Below are positions 24,175-32,678 of a stretch of 64,000 nucleotides of DNA, piece by piece. The notes beneath the pieces were generated by a model. The model was not told the DNA's origin. It saw only the letters and a program-made list of their open reading frames with translations, and searched no databases. The number at the start of each line of letters is the position of its first letter. The first letter of the stretch is position 1. Position numbers and translations under genes: made by a program. Source of the stretch: Bradyrhizobium lablabi (GTDB lineage: Bacteria; Pseudomonadota; Alphaproteobacteria; Rhizobiales; Xanthobacteraceae); contig NZ_JAFCJK010000001.1 in NCBI RefSeq assembly GCF_018131005.1, positions 62,001 through 126,000 of the forward strand. Reading direction: 5' to 3'.

Positions 24175-24366
24175 TCAGAAGCAGGCGGAAACGCCAGCGG
24201 TGATCGTCTCAAAGAACACCGCGGTCCCGTAATGGAACCAGAGCGCCACGGCAGCAAGCAGCGCAAGCCCGCCAACGCCGGCCGCACCCCAAATCAACAC
24301 AGACGCTGCTCTGCCCTGCGCGGGGACGGCGGCGAGGTGAGGCTGGGTGGAGATCGGCCGGGCCAT
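24175..24366 (-). CDS. Small single-pass membrane protein upstream of SCO gene
   Basis: 63 residues if the ATG at 24366 is used; an earlier start at 24405 is possible but begins within less regular sequence. Cytosolic N-terminus, then one hydrophobic helix (VLIWGAAGVGGLALLAAVALW) and a short periplasmic tail ending GVSACF. Immediately upstream of the SCO gene on the same strand, so probably connected to copper or oxidase assembly; that is inference from position only. No named family recognised. Confidence 0.55.
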   Translation of the reverse strand: MARPISTQPHLAAVPAQGRAASVLIWGAAGVGGLALLAAVALWFHYGTAVFFETITAGVSACF

Positions 24367-24482
24367 GCAATTTAGATAAGGCCGGTTCCACCGGGCGACA
24401 AGCACAATGGACGTCAGACCAGATCACATCATCGAGGCGCGGTCTCCGGGACGACGTCGTCTCGAGAAACTAGGGCCCCGGC

Positions 24483-24947
24483 TCAGTGCGACCGGATCGA
24501 GGAGGCTTGCGCGTCGAGATAGCAGGGCTTGTACAGCGCCTGGAGCTGCTTGCCGCGCAGGAAAATCATGCGCGGGGTCAGCCCGCCACGCGACGCGATC
24601 CATCTGCGTACCGCCGGCGGGTACATAGAGTACAGCATCTGGGTCGCTTCGGGATTTGTCACGGCGCGACCGTTTGCGCCGAAATCCCAGGCGGCGTGGA
24701 AGCCAAGATTGGCATGCGAGGTGACGCAGATCCGACTGTGGGGAACCGCACCGAGCACGATGGTGCAGGCCGAGGCGCATAGGCCGTCGATGATCACCGT
24801 TTCGCCGGATGTGCGAAGGTCTTGATATCTATCGACGTAGGTACCGATTCGTCCACCCCGATCTCCGGCAATCCGGACCACTGCGTGCGACGTCCCCACC
24901 CCCGCCAGCAGAACAACTCCCGCCAGCAACCACGTCATCAACTTCAT
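24483..24947 (-). CDS. Exported ClpP-like small protein
   Basis: 154 residues with a signal peptide (WLLAGVVLLAGVGTSHA). The mature region reads like a short ClpP/crotonase-type fold: RIGTYVDRYQDLRTSGETVI, then IDGLCASACTIVLG with the serine at the position of the ClpP nucleophile, then NLGFHAAWDF with a histidine in the right order. Two cysteine pairs (CASAC, ICVTS, KPC) suggest disulfides. Homologues of this type are frequent in bradyrhizobia but to my knowledge uncharacterised. Protease activity is not established. Confidence 0.7.
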   Translation of the reverse strand: MKLMTWLLAGVVLLAGVGTSHAVVRIAGDRGGRIGTYVDRYQDLRTSGETVIIDGLCASACTIVLGAVPHSRICVTSHANLGFHAAWDFGANGRAVTNPEATQMLYSMYPPAVRRWIASRGGLTPRMIFLRGKQLQALYKPCYLDAQASSIRSH

Positions 24948-25223
24948 TAGTCAGCCCCAGTCGAAACCGAATCTGTTTGTCTTGTGATGCGAGATGGGCG
25001 TGAGCGTGTTGCGAAACTGAAGTTTTGTCCAGACGAGCCAGTCACATCAAAACAGATTCAAATTGGGTGTTGCGCGCGGGCTGCAATCATCGGTCGCAAG
25101 GTCCCAAACTGGAACAGCCGGCCGAGTCGGCTTGATGCAAGGCCGCCACAGGAAAGCGCCGATTAGCGTTGACCGGGCGCGCCGGCGCGGTTTTCAATCA
25201 CGGCGGGGCTGGGGAGGATCGAT

Positions 25224-26882
25224 ATGGCGGACGATGCAGATGCGATTGTGGTTGGTGGCGGATTGGCCGGACTTGTCGCCGCAACTGAGATCGCCGACGC
25301 CGGCAAACGCGTCATCGTGGTCGATCAGGAGGCCGAACAAAGCCTCGGCGGCCAGGCATTCTGGTCGTTCGGCGGATTGTTTCTGGTTGATTCGCCGGAG
25401 CAGCGCCGCCTTGGCATCAGGGATTGCTTCGAACTTGCGCTGCAGGACTGGATGGGCACCGCGGGCTTCGACCGCGACGAGGATCATTGGCCGCGCAAAT
25501 GGGCCGAGGCCTATGTCGCCTTCGCCGCGGGCGAGAAACGCGATTGGCTGCGCGCGATGGGCCATCGCATCTTCCCGGTCGTCGGCTGGGCCGAACGCGG
25601 TGGCTACGACGCGATGGGTCACGGTAATTCGGTGCCGCGCTTTCATGTGACTTGGGGCACCGGCCCCGGGATCGTCGAACCGTTCGAGCGGCGCGCGCGC
25701 GAGGCTGCAAAGAGCGGGCGCCTGGTCTTCAAGTTCCGCCATCGCGTCGATTCTCTCAGCATCACCAACGGCACGGTCGACGGCGTCAGCGGCGCGATCC
25801 TCGAACCGACCGACATCGCGCGCGGCAAGAGCTCCTCGCGCGAGGTGATCGGCGGATTCAATCTTCGCGCGCAGGCCGTGATCGTCGCCTCCGGCGGCAT
25901 TGGCGGTAATCATGACCTGGTACGGCAGAACTGGCCGAAGCGGCTCGGCGGGCCGCCAAAATTCATGATTTCAGGTGTGCCGGAGCACGTGGACGGCCGG
26001 ATGATCGGCATCACCGAGGCGGCCGGCGCGCGGCTGATCAACCGCGATCGGATGTGGCACTACGTCGAGGGCATTCAGAACTGGAACCCGATCTGGCCTC
26101 GCCACGGCATCCGTATTTTGCCGGGGCCGTCATCGCTGTGGTTCGACGCAACGGGCAAGCGTCTGCCCGCGCCGCTGTTCCCCGGCTCCGACACGCTCGG
26201 GCAACTCCAATACATTATGAAATCAGGCCATGACTATTCCTGGTTCATTCTGACACAGAGCATCATCAAGAAGGAATTCGCGCTGTCGGGCTCGGAACAG
26301 AACCCGGACCTGACGGGCAAGAGCTGGCGCATGACGGTCAAGCGCGCCACCAACAAGGGCGCACCGGCACCGGTGGAAGCCTTCAAGCAGCACGGCGCCG
26401 ACTTCATCGTGCGCGACAATCTTGCCGACCTCGTCGAGGCCATGAACAAGCTTGCCGGCAGCGACCACCTGAAGCTCGATGACATCAAGGCGCAGATTGA
26501 GGCGCGTGACCGTGAAATCACCAACCCCTACGTCAAGGACGCGCAGGTAATGAATCTGCACAATGCGCGCCGCTATATCGGCGACAGGCTGATCCGCACC
26601 GCCAAGCCGCACCGCATCCTCGATCCCGAGCACGGACCGCTGATCGCCGTCAAACTCAACATCCTGACACGCAAGACGCTTGGCGGCTTCGAGACCGATC
26701 TCGACTCCCGCGTGTTCGGCCAAGATCACCGGATCATTCGCGGCCTCTACGCGGCGGGCGAAGCCGCGGGCTTCGGCGGCGGCGGCGTGCACGGCTATCG
26801 CTCGCTGGAGGGCACATTCCTCGGCGGGTGCCTGTTCTCAGGCCGCAGCGCGGGCCGCGCAGTCGCGAAGACGGTAGGATAA
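25224..26882 (+). CDS. FAD-binding dehydrogenase (KstD/fumarate reductase flavoprotein superfamily)
   Basis: 552 residues. GGGGAGGATC precedes the ATG. N-terminal dinucleotide motif AIVVGGGLAGLVAATEIA (GxGxxG, about residue 9), a second FAD contact VIVASGGIGGNHDLV (about 222), and a C-terminal GLYAAGEAAGFGGGGVHGYR with the FAD-closing SLEGTFLGGCLFSGR. This is the FAD-binding domain 2 superfamily that includes 3-ketosteroid dehydrogenases and fumarate reductases, and it matches the subgroup annotated simply as FAD-binding dehydrogenase. Substrate unknown. Monocistronic or followed by RidA after 122 bases. Confidence 0.87.
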   Translation: MADDADAIVVGGGLAGLVAATEIADAGKRVIVVDQEAEQSLGGQAFWSFGGLFLVDSPEQRRLGIRDCFELALQDWMGTAGFDRDEDHWPRKWAEAYVAFAAGEKRDWLRAMGHRIFPVVGWAERGGYDAMGHGNSVPRFHVTWGTGPGIVEPFERRAREAAKSGRLVFKFRHRVDSLSITNGTVDGVSGAILEPTDIARGKSSSREVIGGFNLRAQAVIVASGGIGGNHDLVRQNWPKRLGGPPKFMISGVPEHVDGRMIGITEAAGARLINRDRMWHYVEGIQNWNPIWPRHGIRILPGPSSLWFDATGKRLPAPLFPGSDTLGQLQYIMKSGHDYSWFILTQSIIKKEFALSGSEQNPDLTGKSWRMTVKRATNKGAPAPVEAFKQHGADFIVRDNLADLVEAMNKLAGSDHLKLDDIKAQIEARDREITNPYVKDAQVMNLHNARRYIGDRLIRTAKPHRILDPEHGPLIAVKLNILTRKTLGGFETDLDSRVFGQDHRIIRGLYAAGEAAGFGGGGVHGYRSLEGTFLGGCLFSGRSAGRAVAKTVG

Positions 26883-27004
26883 GCGGGGCGATGTTCGCGA
26901 AATCGGGACGCAACGCCGACGATAATGCTCTGGTTGCAAACTGCGCGGTAGCGATGGCGGGCCCGGCAAGGTAGAGAGTGCCCGCCATTCATGTGGAGAC
27001 CCCA

Positions 27005-27355
27005 ATGAGCATTCAACGTTTCGAAACCGGCCCGCGCATGAGCCAGGTCGTCGTGCACGGCAACACCGTCTATCTCGCCGGCGTGGTTGCAGGCAAGGCC
27101 GCCGGCGGCAGTGTCAGCGACCAGACCAAGGACATCCTGTCGATCATCGACGGCCATCTGGCGAAGGCCGGCACCGACAAGTCGAAGCTCCTCAGCGCAA
27201 ACATCTACATCACCGACATGAAGACATTCCCCGAGATGAACGCGGTGTGGGACGCCTGGGTCTCGCCCGGCAACACGCCGGCGCGAGCCACCGTCGAGGC
27301 CAAGCTGGCGGCGCCACAATACAACGTCGAGATCATGGTGGTCGCGGCGAAGTAA
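27005..27355 (+). CDS. RidA family protein (enamine/imine deaminase fold)
   Basis: 116 residues. GGAGA precedes the chosen ATG; an upstream in-frame ATG at 26978 would start before the Shine-Dalgarno sequence. YjgF/YER057c/UK114 fold: RMSQVVVHGNTVYLAG, SDQTKDILSIIDGHLAKAG, and the closing PARATVEAKLAAPQYNVEIMV. The arginine that anchors the substrate carboxylate in active RidA proteins is present in PARATVEA. It hydrolyses reactive 2-aminoacrylate-type enamines or has a related role. A strong terminator follows. Confidence 0.9.
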   Translation: MSIQRFETGPRMSQVVVHGNTVYLAGVVAGKAAGGSVSDQTKDILSIIDGHLAKAGTDKSKLLSANIYITDMKTFPEMNAVWDAWVSPGNTPARATVEAKLAAPQYNVEIMVVAAK

Positions 27356-27384
27356 GTTGCCTCGCGGCCGAGAGCGGCGCTCGG

Positions 27385-27421
27385 ATGCCCCGGGGAACCA
27401 ATGTGACCCGGGGCATTTTTT
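27385..27421 (+). terminator. Rho-independent terminator after ridA-like gene
   Basis: Perfect 10-bp stem ATGCCCCGGG (27385-27394) / CCCGGGGCAT (27407-27416) with a 12-base loop and a run of six T (27416-27421). The downstream gene is convergent and ends 10 bases away, so the hairpin may serve both strands. Confidence 0.9.
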
Positions 27422-27430
27422 GTCCGTATC

Positions 27431-28579
27431 TTACGCACTGATCCTGGCGTCCAGACTGTCAATGTCGGACTGAAGCCAACGGGCGATGCGGCTCCATGAC
27501 TGGCGCAAGGTATTGCGCCCCATGAACAGGCCAAGGTGATCGCACGGTTCGGCGGCCCGTTGCAGCCGCGCCGGCGGCGTGCCCAACAGCGGCGCCGTCG
27601 CAAGGGCCTGATCGCACGGAACGATGACGTCTCTCTCTCCCGCCAGCACAAAGAGCGGCACCGTCACCGCGCCAAGGTCAATCGTACGGCCAAGCGCGAC
27701 GAAGCGCCCCTCAGCGATCCGGTTTTCGCGGAAGATCCAGTCGGTCACCTCGAGATAGTAGGTCCCCGGCAGGTCGAGCGTTTCGCTATCCCATTGTTCG
27801 AAGCGGGCGAGCAATGATTTGGCTCGCTCGGACCCGTCGCCGAGATCCGTTTGCAGCGCAGCTTCCACGTCGTGCAGGCTGAAGGGAATGCTCCAGATCC
27901 GGAGCATATGCTTGCCGCTTACGATGCCGTCGCCCTGGAGCACCAGTTGTTCGAACGCTGGCCTGGGAAGCGCCCTCACCATGTTCGAGATTTGCGACGG
28001 CAGGGACACGTCGACCGGGCTGCCCGCGAGCACGAGCCGCCGCACCTTGTCGGGAAAGCGTGCCGCATAGAGGATCGACAGCCACCCGCCCTGGCACAAC
28101 CCAACCAGATCGACCGGCACGCCAATCCCGTCGATCGCCACATTGAGATCTGCTAGATAATTGTCGATCGACAGGTACCGCATGTCAGGTGCGGCCGAGC
28201 GCCAATCGGTGACGTAAATGCGGTTCACGCCACCTCTTTGCAGTGCCTCGACCAAGCTGTGATCCGGCGCGAAATCCGCGATCAGTGCACCGTGCAGCGC
28301 ATAGGGGACGCAGATGACGAGCGGCTGCTCGCCCGGTCCCCGCGAAAAATCCCGCAAACGCATCGACGGAAGTTGCAGCGCAATCGTATTCGGCGTGGTC
28401 CAGGCGAGCGGCGCCGGATCGGGCATGGGAGATGGTGCCGCCGGCCCACGATCGGCGAACCAATGCGAATAGGCATCCAGCGCCAACCTCGTGGCTTGCA
28501 ACGGCCACAACCAGACCTGTTGCGCCCACTCGGCGCCCACATCTTTTTCCGGTGGCTTTGAGTTTTCGCTCAAGCTCAT
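27431..28579 (-). CDS. PhaC-like alpha/beta-fold hydrolase (short PHA synthase relative)
   Basis: 382 residues, much shorter than PHA synthases (about 560-600). The nucleophile elbow is GLCQGGW, matching the polyhydroxyalkanoate synthase box GxCxGG with cysteine rather than serine. Other triad residues are likely the Asp in LAGERDVIVP and the His in PCDHLGLF near the C-terminus. VYVTDW-like IYVTDWRSA is also typical of PhaC. It could be a truncated class synthase, an acyltransferase or a depolymerase-type enzyme. Stands alone, convergent with the RidA gene. Confidence 0.8.
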   Translation of the reverse strand: MSLSENSKPPEKDVGAEWAQQVWLWPLQATRLALDAYSHWFADRGPAAPSPMPDPAPLAWTTPNTIALQLPSMRLRDFSRGPGEQPLVICVPYALHGALIADFAPDHSLVEALQRGGVNRIYVTDWRSAAPDMRYLSIDNYLADLNVAIDGIGVPVDLVGLCQGGWLSILYAARFPDKVRRLVLAGSPVDVSLPSQISNMVRALPRPAFEQLVLQGDGIVSGKHMLRIWSIPFSLHDVEAALQTDLGDGSERAKSLLARFEQWDSETLDLPGTYYLEVTDWIFRENRIAEGRFVALGRTIDLGAVTVPLFVLAGERDVIVPCDQALATAPLLGTPPARLQRAAEPCDHLGLFMGRNTLRQSWSRIARWLQSDIDSLDARISA

Positions 28580-28751
28580 TCACCGTTTAATCGTGGCCAC
28601 AATGGTCATGCTGGGATGAGTTTGAATCTCTGACCCCGACCGAACCAACTAATTGGGGATCATGCTTCTACGCCAAATCTGGTCCGGACCCCAGCCTGAT
28701 CAATATTGACGCTCTCGCGGTTGGCGGGACAGCGCGGTCGCACCATTTGAT

Positions 28752-29819
28752 CTACGCCGCACGCGCGGCGTTCCGCTCCGCCTCGACCTTCCGCGCGAAC
28801 AGCCAGCGGAAATATGTCAGCGGCGCATCCGCTCCGATCGCGAGCAGTTGGTAGTTCGGATCGTCGTCGAGTACCCGCTGCTGCGCCTCGATGATGTCCT
28901 TGTCCTCGTTAAACCCCTCCTCGAGGGAGTGCCGCAGCGACAGCGCGATGTTCGGGTTGTCGATGTCGAAATCGTGCAGATAGTTCCAGAAGAAATGGGT
29001 GGTCGAGCGCGTCTCCGGCGTCATGAACTGCGCGTTGCGGTATTGCCGCGTGCCGGGGACCTGAACGCCCTTCTCGACGCCCTGACCAGCGGGCGCGAAG
29101 GTGGTGTCGAGCGTGAAGATGCCGGGAATGATCATGCGGCCGATGTTGCGGCGATCGATCTTGTCCGACTTGTTCGGGATCACTTTCTTGTGGTAGGGCG
29201 GCGGCTCGGCCCCCATGTGCCAGCGCTCGACGCGAAAGCCGTCGTCGAGTTTTTCGATCGCGACCGGCTTGGTCTTGTAGGCGTACTCCTCGGAGCCGCC
29301 GAGTGTGTTGGTGTGCACGAAGGCCAGGTGGGCGAAGTCGCTTAGATTGTCCACGATCAAGAGCCAGTTGGCCTTGTAGTGCATATAGCCCGGCAGTCCC
29401 CGCCATTTCGGATCGGCAAGCGGCGGATAGTCGAGGATCAGATTCGGATCTGCCTTTTCGGGATCGCCGGTCCAGATGAAGATCAGATTATAGCGCTCGA
29501 CCACGGGATAGCTCCGCACGCCGAGCTTCGCGGGAATGACCTCCTGGCCGGGAATCTGGATGCATTTGCCGTCGGCGGCGAACTTCATGCCGTGGTACAT
29601 GCAACGGATATCGTCGCCTTCGACGCGGCCCATCGACAGCGGCGCTGCGCGATGGCAGCAGCGGTCGTCGAGCGCAACCACCTTCCCGCTCGACCCTCGA
29701 TAGAGAACGATCGGCCGCTCCAGAATGGTGCGCGCCAGTTTCTTGCCGTCGATCAGTTCGTGATTCCACGCGGCAACGTACCAGGTGTTGCGCAGAAAGA
29801 TTCCGTCGTCATCAGCCAT
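28752..29819 (-). CDS. Rieske 2Fe-2S aromatic ring-hydroxylating or O-demethylating oxygenase subunit
   Basis: 355 residues. The N-terminal Rieske domain has CCHRAAPLSMGRVEGD and CMYHGMKF (CxH...CxxH, about residues 48-71). The C-terminal catalytic domain has the mononuclear iron motif DFAHLAFVHTNTLGG (Asp...His...His, about residues 160-172). It resembles VanA/PobA-type monooxygenases that demethylate methoxy-aromatics using a separate reductase, which is not in the neighbourhood. Divergent from a LysR gene with a direct-repeat operator between them, so probably induced by an aromatic substrate (inference). Confidence 0.88.
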   Translation of the reverse strand: MADDDGIFLRNTWYVAAWNHELIDGKKLARTILERPIVLYRGSSGKVVALDDRCCHRAAPLSMGRVEGDDIRCMYHGMKFAADGKCIQIPGQEVIPAKLGVRSYPVVERYNLIFIWTGDPEKADPNLILDYPPLADPKWRGLPGYMHYKANWLLIVDNLSDFAHLAFVHTNTLGGSEEYAYKTKPVAIEKLDDGFRVERWHMGAEPPPYHKKVIPNKSDKIDRRNIGRMIIPGIFTLDTTFAPAGQGVEKGVQVPGTRQYRNAQFMTPETRSTTHFFWNYLHDFDIDNPNIALSLRHSLEEGFNEDKDIIEAQQRVLDDDPNYQLLAIGADAPLTYFRWLFARKVEAERNAARAA

Positions 29820-29860
29820 GTCACTCTCCCGATGCGATATGCAGCGAGGTTAGGTGAACC

Positions 29861-29917
29861 CCGTCGGATGGATAATCCAATTTGTCTGGACACACTGTGC
29901 CGCCGGATGGACAATCC
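29861..29917. promoter_or_regulatory. Direct repeat between Rieske oxygenase and LysR genes
   Basis: CCGTCGGATGGATAATCC (29861-29878) recurs as CCGCCGGATGGACAATCC (29900-29917): 16 of 18 bases match, start-to-start distance 39. The repeat lies in the 103-base divergent promoter region, a good candidate binding site for the LysR protein. It also covers an in-frame start at 29854, which argues against the longer LysR reading. Confidence 0.6.
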
Positions 29918-29922
29918 CTGCC

Positions 29923-30831
29923 ATGGAATGGCGCGATTGGGAGCTGTTTTGCGAGGTTGTCGAGCATGGCGGCTTCAGCGCCGCCGCGCGGGTGCTCGGG
30001 CATCCTAAATCGAGCCTCAGTGCTGCAGTGCAGCGACTGGAAGGCAATCTCGGCCTGCGGCTGATCGAGCGCACCACGCGACATCTGCGGCTGACCGATG
30101 CCGGTGAGACCATCTATCGCAAGGTGCGCCCGCTGTTTGTCGCGCTGCATGAAATGCACAGCGAGGCGGTGGCGATGAGCAGCGCGGTCGCCGGCACGCT
30201 GCGCATCAAGGCTCCTTATGAATTCGGCGCGCATCACGCCGGGCCCGTCGCTTGCGAAGTGATGAGCCGCCATCCGGAGCTGGTGATCCGGATCGATGTC
30301 GAGCATGAGATCGTCAGCCCGGTCGCCGAGAATTATGACATCGTGTTCGCGATGCTGGAGGCGCCGCTGCCGTCGGCCGGGATCGTGATCCGCCGTGTAT
30401 TCAGCCTCGAGCGCGGCCTGTTCGCGGCACCTGCGCTGCTCGAAAGGTTCGGCGAGCCGCGCACGCTGGAAGAGCTACGGAGGCTACCGCTCCTGACCGG
30501 GCCTAGCGACATGCCATGGGCGATCACCGCGCCCGGAGGGGCGGTGGAGCAGCTCGCGGTCGATCGCGCGCGCCTCACGAGCTCGAATGCACATGTCCGC
30601 CTGCAGGCGGCGCTTGCCGGCCATGGCGTGCTGCGGGTGACAGCGAGCTACACCCGCGCCGCAGTGGAGGCCGGCCAATTGCGGCGGCTGCTGCCGGATC
30701 ATGCCTGCGAGCCGCTGAATGTGCACGCGCTGCTGCCGGCGCGGCAGTTCGTCCCGGCCAAGGTGCGTTGCTTCCTTGACGCGCTGGAAACTCATGCGCA
30801 CGGTGATCTCGAGGCCTATATCAAGCCGTAG
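29923..30831 (+). CDS. LysR family transcriptional regulator
   Basis: 302 residues. The HTH domain begins MEWRDWELFCEVVEHGGFSA with recognition segment SSLSAAVQRLEGNLGLRLIE, then a linker helix and an effector-binding domain (about 90-300). The start at 29923 gives the standard LysR N-terminus; an ATG at 29854 would add 23 residues that run through the direct-repeat operator. No good Shine-Dalgarno sequence is seen. Divergent from the Rieske oxygenase, its likely target. It is of the group containing short effector loops (DsdC/AaeR-like feel), ligand unknown. Confidence 0.88.
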   Translation: MEWRDWELFCEVVEHGGFSAAARVLGHPKSSLSAAVQRLEGNLGLRLIERTTRHLRLTDAGETIYRKVRPLFVALHEMHSEAVAMSSAVAGTLRIKAPYEFGAHHAGPVACEVMSRHPELVIRIDVEHEIVSPVAENYDIVFAMLEAPLPSAGIVIRRVFSLERGLFAAPALLERFGEPRTLEELRRLPLLTGPSDMPWAITAPGGAVEQLAVDRARLTSSNAHVRLQAALAGHGVLRVTASYTRAAVEAGQLRRLLPDHACEPLNVHALLPARQFVPAKVRCFLDALETHAHGDLEAYIKP

Positions 30832-30878
30832 GCTTTGATCTCGCGGCAGAATTTTTCTTGGACTGCAGTCCTTTTTTC

Positions 30879-30908
30879 GGGAACCTGCGGGCCCCCGGCT
30901 GCATCCTA
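30879..30908 (+). promoter_or_regulatory. Putative ECF-sigma promoter upstream of the sigma gene
   Basis: GGGAACC (30879-30885), 16-base spacer, CATCCTA (30902-30908). The same two blocks recur ahead of the DUF4142 gene at 31649-31677 with a 15-base spacer. GGAAC-type -35 boxes are typical of ECF sigma factors. Likely autoregulation by the sigma factor encoded 38 bases downstream. Confidence 0.55.
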
Positions 30909-30945
30909 TGTCGGCAAGCTTTCGAGCGATGAGAGGCATCCCGCC

Positions 30946-31632
30946 ATGCGCCAGGCCGAAGTCAAAACCGTCACGCCCGCCGGCACCGGCGATGCCGAAC
31001 TGGTGCAACGCGCGCTCGGCCGCGACGAGGCCGCGGTGCGCGCCATCATGCAAGCCAACAATCGCCGGCTGTTCCGGCTGGCGCGCGGCATCCTGCGCAA
31101 TGACGGCGAGGCCGAGGACGTGGTGCAGGACGCCTATGTCCGCGCCTTTACCCATCTTGACCAGTTCCGCGGCGACTCCAGCCTGTCCACCTGGCTGTCA
31201 CGGATCGCCATTAACGAGGCGTTGGGGCGGATGCGCAGCAAGCCGCCCAGCGTGGAATGGTCCGAGGTGCCGCAGGGTGCGCTCGAAGCCCAAATCATCC
31301 AGTTCCCCCTGTCGTCAGCGGATCCGGAAAAATCCATGGCCCAGCGCGAAATCCAGCACGTCGTCGAGCATGCGATCGACGAACTGCCCGAGGCGTTCCG
31401 CCTCGTCTTCATCACCCGCGTGATCGAGGGCATGAACGTCGAGGAAACGGCCGAGATCCTTGGCCTGAGGCCCGAGACCGTGAAGACCCGTTTGCACCGC
31501 GCCAGGAGCATGCTGCGGGACAATGTCGAGCGGAAGATCGGTCCCGTCGTCATGGACGCGTTTCCCTTCGCCGGCAAACGCTGCGAGCGGCTAACCGAAG
31601 CCGTGCTGAAGCGGCTCGGATACGCCGCGTAG
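30946..31632 (+). CDS. RNA polymerase ECF sigma factor
   Basis: 228 residues. The start at 30946 follows GAGAGG by nine bases. Region 2 (about 20-85): RRLFRLARGILRNDGEAEDVVQDAYV, FRGDSSLSTWLSRI. Region 4 (about 140-195): LPEAFRLVFITRVIEGMNVEETAEILGL, then TVKTRLHRARSMLRD. A short C-terminal extension with FPFAGKRCERL suggests an ECF26-like group (tentative). No anti-sigma gene is adjacent; instead the next genes encode a DUF4142 protein and a cupredoxin. Upstream open frame from 30835 covers the promoter and is rejected. Confidence 0.92.
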   Translation: MRQAEVKTVTPAGTGDAELVQRALGRDEAAVRAIMQANNRRLFRLARGILRNDGEAEDVVQDAYVRAFTHLDQFRGDSSLSTWLSRIAINEALGRMRSKPPSVEWSEVPQGALEAQIIQFPLSSADPEKSMAQREIQHVVEHAIDELPEAFRLVFITRVIEGMNVEETAEILGLRPETVKTRLHRARSMLRDNVERKIGPVVMDAFPFAGKRCERLTEAVLKRLGYAA

Positions 31633-31648
31633 ATTCGCTTCAATTCTT

Positions 31649-31677
31649 GGGAACCTCCGCGCGCCAGCGCCATCCAA
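31649..31677 (+). promoter_or_regulatory. Putative ECF-sigma promoter of the DUF4142-cupredoxin pair
   Basis: GGGAACC (31649-31655), 15-base spacer, CATCCAA (31671-31677). It matches the block pair upstream of the sigma gene, and lies 57 bases before the DUF4142 start. It suggests both transcription units are in the sigma factor's own regulon. Confidence 0.55.
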
Positions 31678-31733
31678 CGCCTGTGCAATCAACCACGCGC
31701 CGGCCTCACGCCCGGCGCCACAGGAGTCAAACC

Positions 31734-32255
31734 ATGTTCGTTCGATTGAGCATTGCGGTCGCCGCGCTGAGCCTTCTGAGCAGCGCCGCGCTCGCACAGG
31801 GCGCAAAGCTCACCGACCCGCAGATCGCGCACATCGCCTATACGGCCGGCGTGATCGACATCAATGCCGCCAAGCAGGCAGACTCGAAAGCCTCCAACAA
31901 GGAGATCAAGGCGTTCGCCAAGGACATGGAGCGCGACCATGAGGCCGTGAACAAGCAGGCGCTCGACCTCGTCAAGAAGCTGAAAGTCACGCCCGAAGAC
32001 AACGACACCAGCAAGGCGCTGTCGAAGCAGGCCACCGACAAGCTCGCCGAGCTCGCCAAGCTGAAGGGCGCCGATTACGACAAGGCCTACATCGCCAACG
32101 AAGTCGCCTACCACAAGGCCGTCAACAGCGCGCTGGAGACGCAACTGATCCCCTCGGCCAGCAATCCCGAGCTCAAGGGCCTGCTGCAGACCGGCCTGAA
32201 GATCTTCCAGGGGCACCAGCAGCACGCCGAACATGTCGCGGCCAGTCTGAAGTAA
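31734..32255 (+). CDS. DUF4142 domain-containing exported protein
   Basis: 173 residues. AGGAG precedes the ATG. A cleavable signal peptide (LSIAVAALSLLSSAALAQ) precedes the four-helix, ferritin-like DUF4142 domain: DPQIAHIAYTAGVIDI, SNKEIKAFAKDMERDHEAVN, KGADYDKAYIANEVAYHKAV and HQQHAEHVAASL. The domain is periplasmic or outer-membrane facing and often stress-induced; biochemical role unknown. The cupredoxin gene starts 11 bases after its stop, so they are one operon, probably under the adjacent ECF sigma. Confidence 0.9.
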   Translation: MFVRLSIAVAALSLLSSAALAQGAKLTDPQIAHIAYTAGVIDINAAKQADSKASNKEIKAFAKDMERDHEAVNKQALDLVKKLKVTPEDNDTSKALSKQATDKLAELAKLKGADYDKAYIANEVAYHKAVNSALETQLIPSASNPELKGLLQTGLKIFQGHQQHAEHVAASLK

Positions 32256-32266
32256 AGGGGCTCGTC

Positions 32267-32587
32267 ATGCGGCTGGGACATCATCTCGCAATGTTTGTTT
32301 TGCTCACGCCCGGCGCGATGGCCGTCCCGGCGCATGCGGCGACGATTCAGATCGTGATGGAGAATTTGGTGGTCTCGCCAGCCGAGGCATCGGCCAAGGT
32401 CGGCGACACCATCGAATGGGTCAACAAGGATATCCTGGCCCACACCGCCACGGCGAAGAATGGCGACTTCGACGTGGCGATCGCGCCGAAGACAACAGTG
32501 ACCTCGGTGCTGCAGAAGGCAGGGACGGTCGAGTATTACTGCCGCTATCATCCCAACATGAAGGCGGTGTTGACGATCGCGCCGTAG
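32267..32587 (+). CDS. Exported cupredoxin (blue-copper type)
   Basis: 106 residues with a signal peptide ending near VPAHAA. Plastocyanin/amicyanin-like fold: VGDTIEWVNKDILAHTATA contributes the first histidine ligand, and YYCRYHPNMKAVL supplies Cys, His and Met in the C-terminal loop, a complete type 1 copper site. A good Shine-Dalgarno (AAAGGGG) precedes the start. It could be a soluble electron carrier or copper-binding protein in the periplasm. Coupled with the DUF4142 gene, which suggests a shared stress or redox function. Confidence 0.88.
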   Translation: MRLGHHLAMFVLLTPGAMAVPAHAATIQIVMENLVVSPAEASAKVGDTIEWVNKDILAHTATAKNGDFDVAIAPKTTVTSVLQKAGTVEYYCRYHPNMKAVLTIAP

Positions 32588-32678
32588 CGCGCGACATGAC
32601 GTCAGAGGTAATCGCCTCGCGTGAGCGAACCTTCGATAGTGCGGAGCCGAACAATCCGGCGCCATCGAAGGAGAGCCC

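Noticed and set aside
30835..30945. N-terminal extension of the ECF sigma factor
   Set aside because: It overlaps the putative promoter; GAGAGG is correctly placed for the ATG at 30946.
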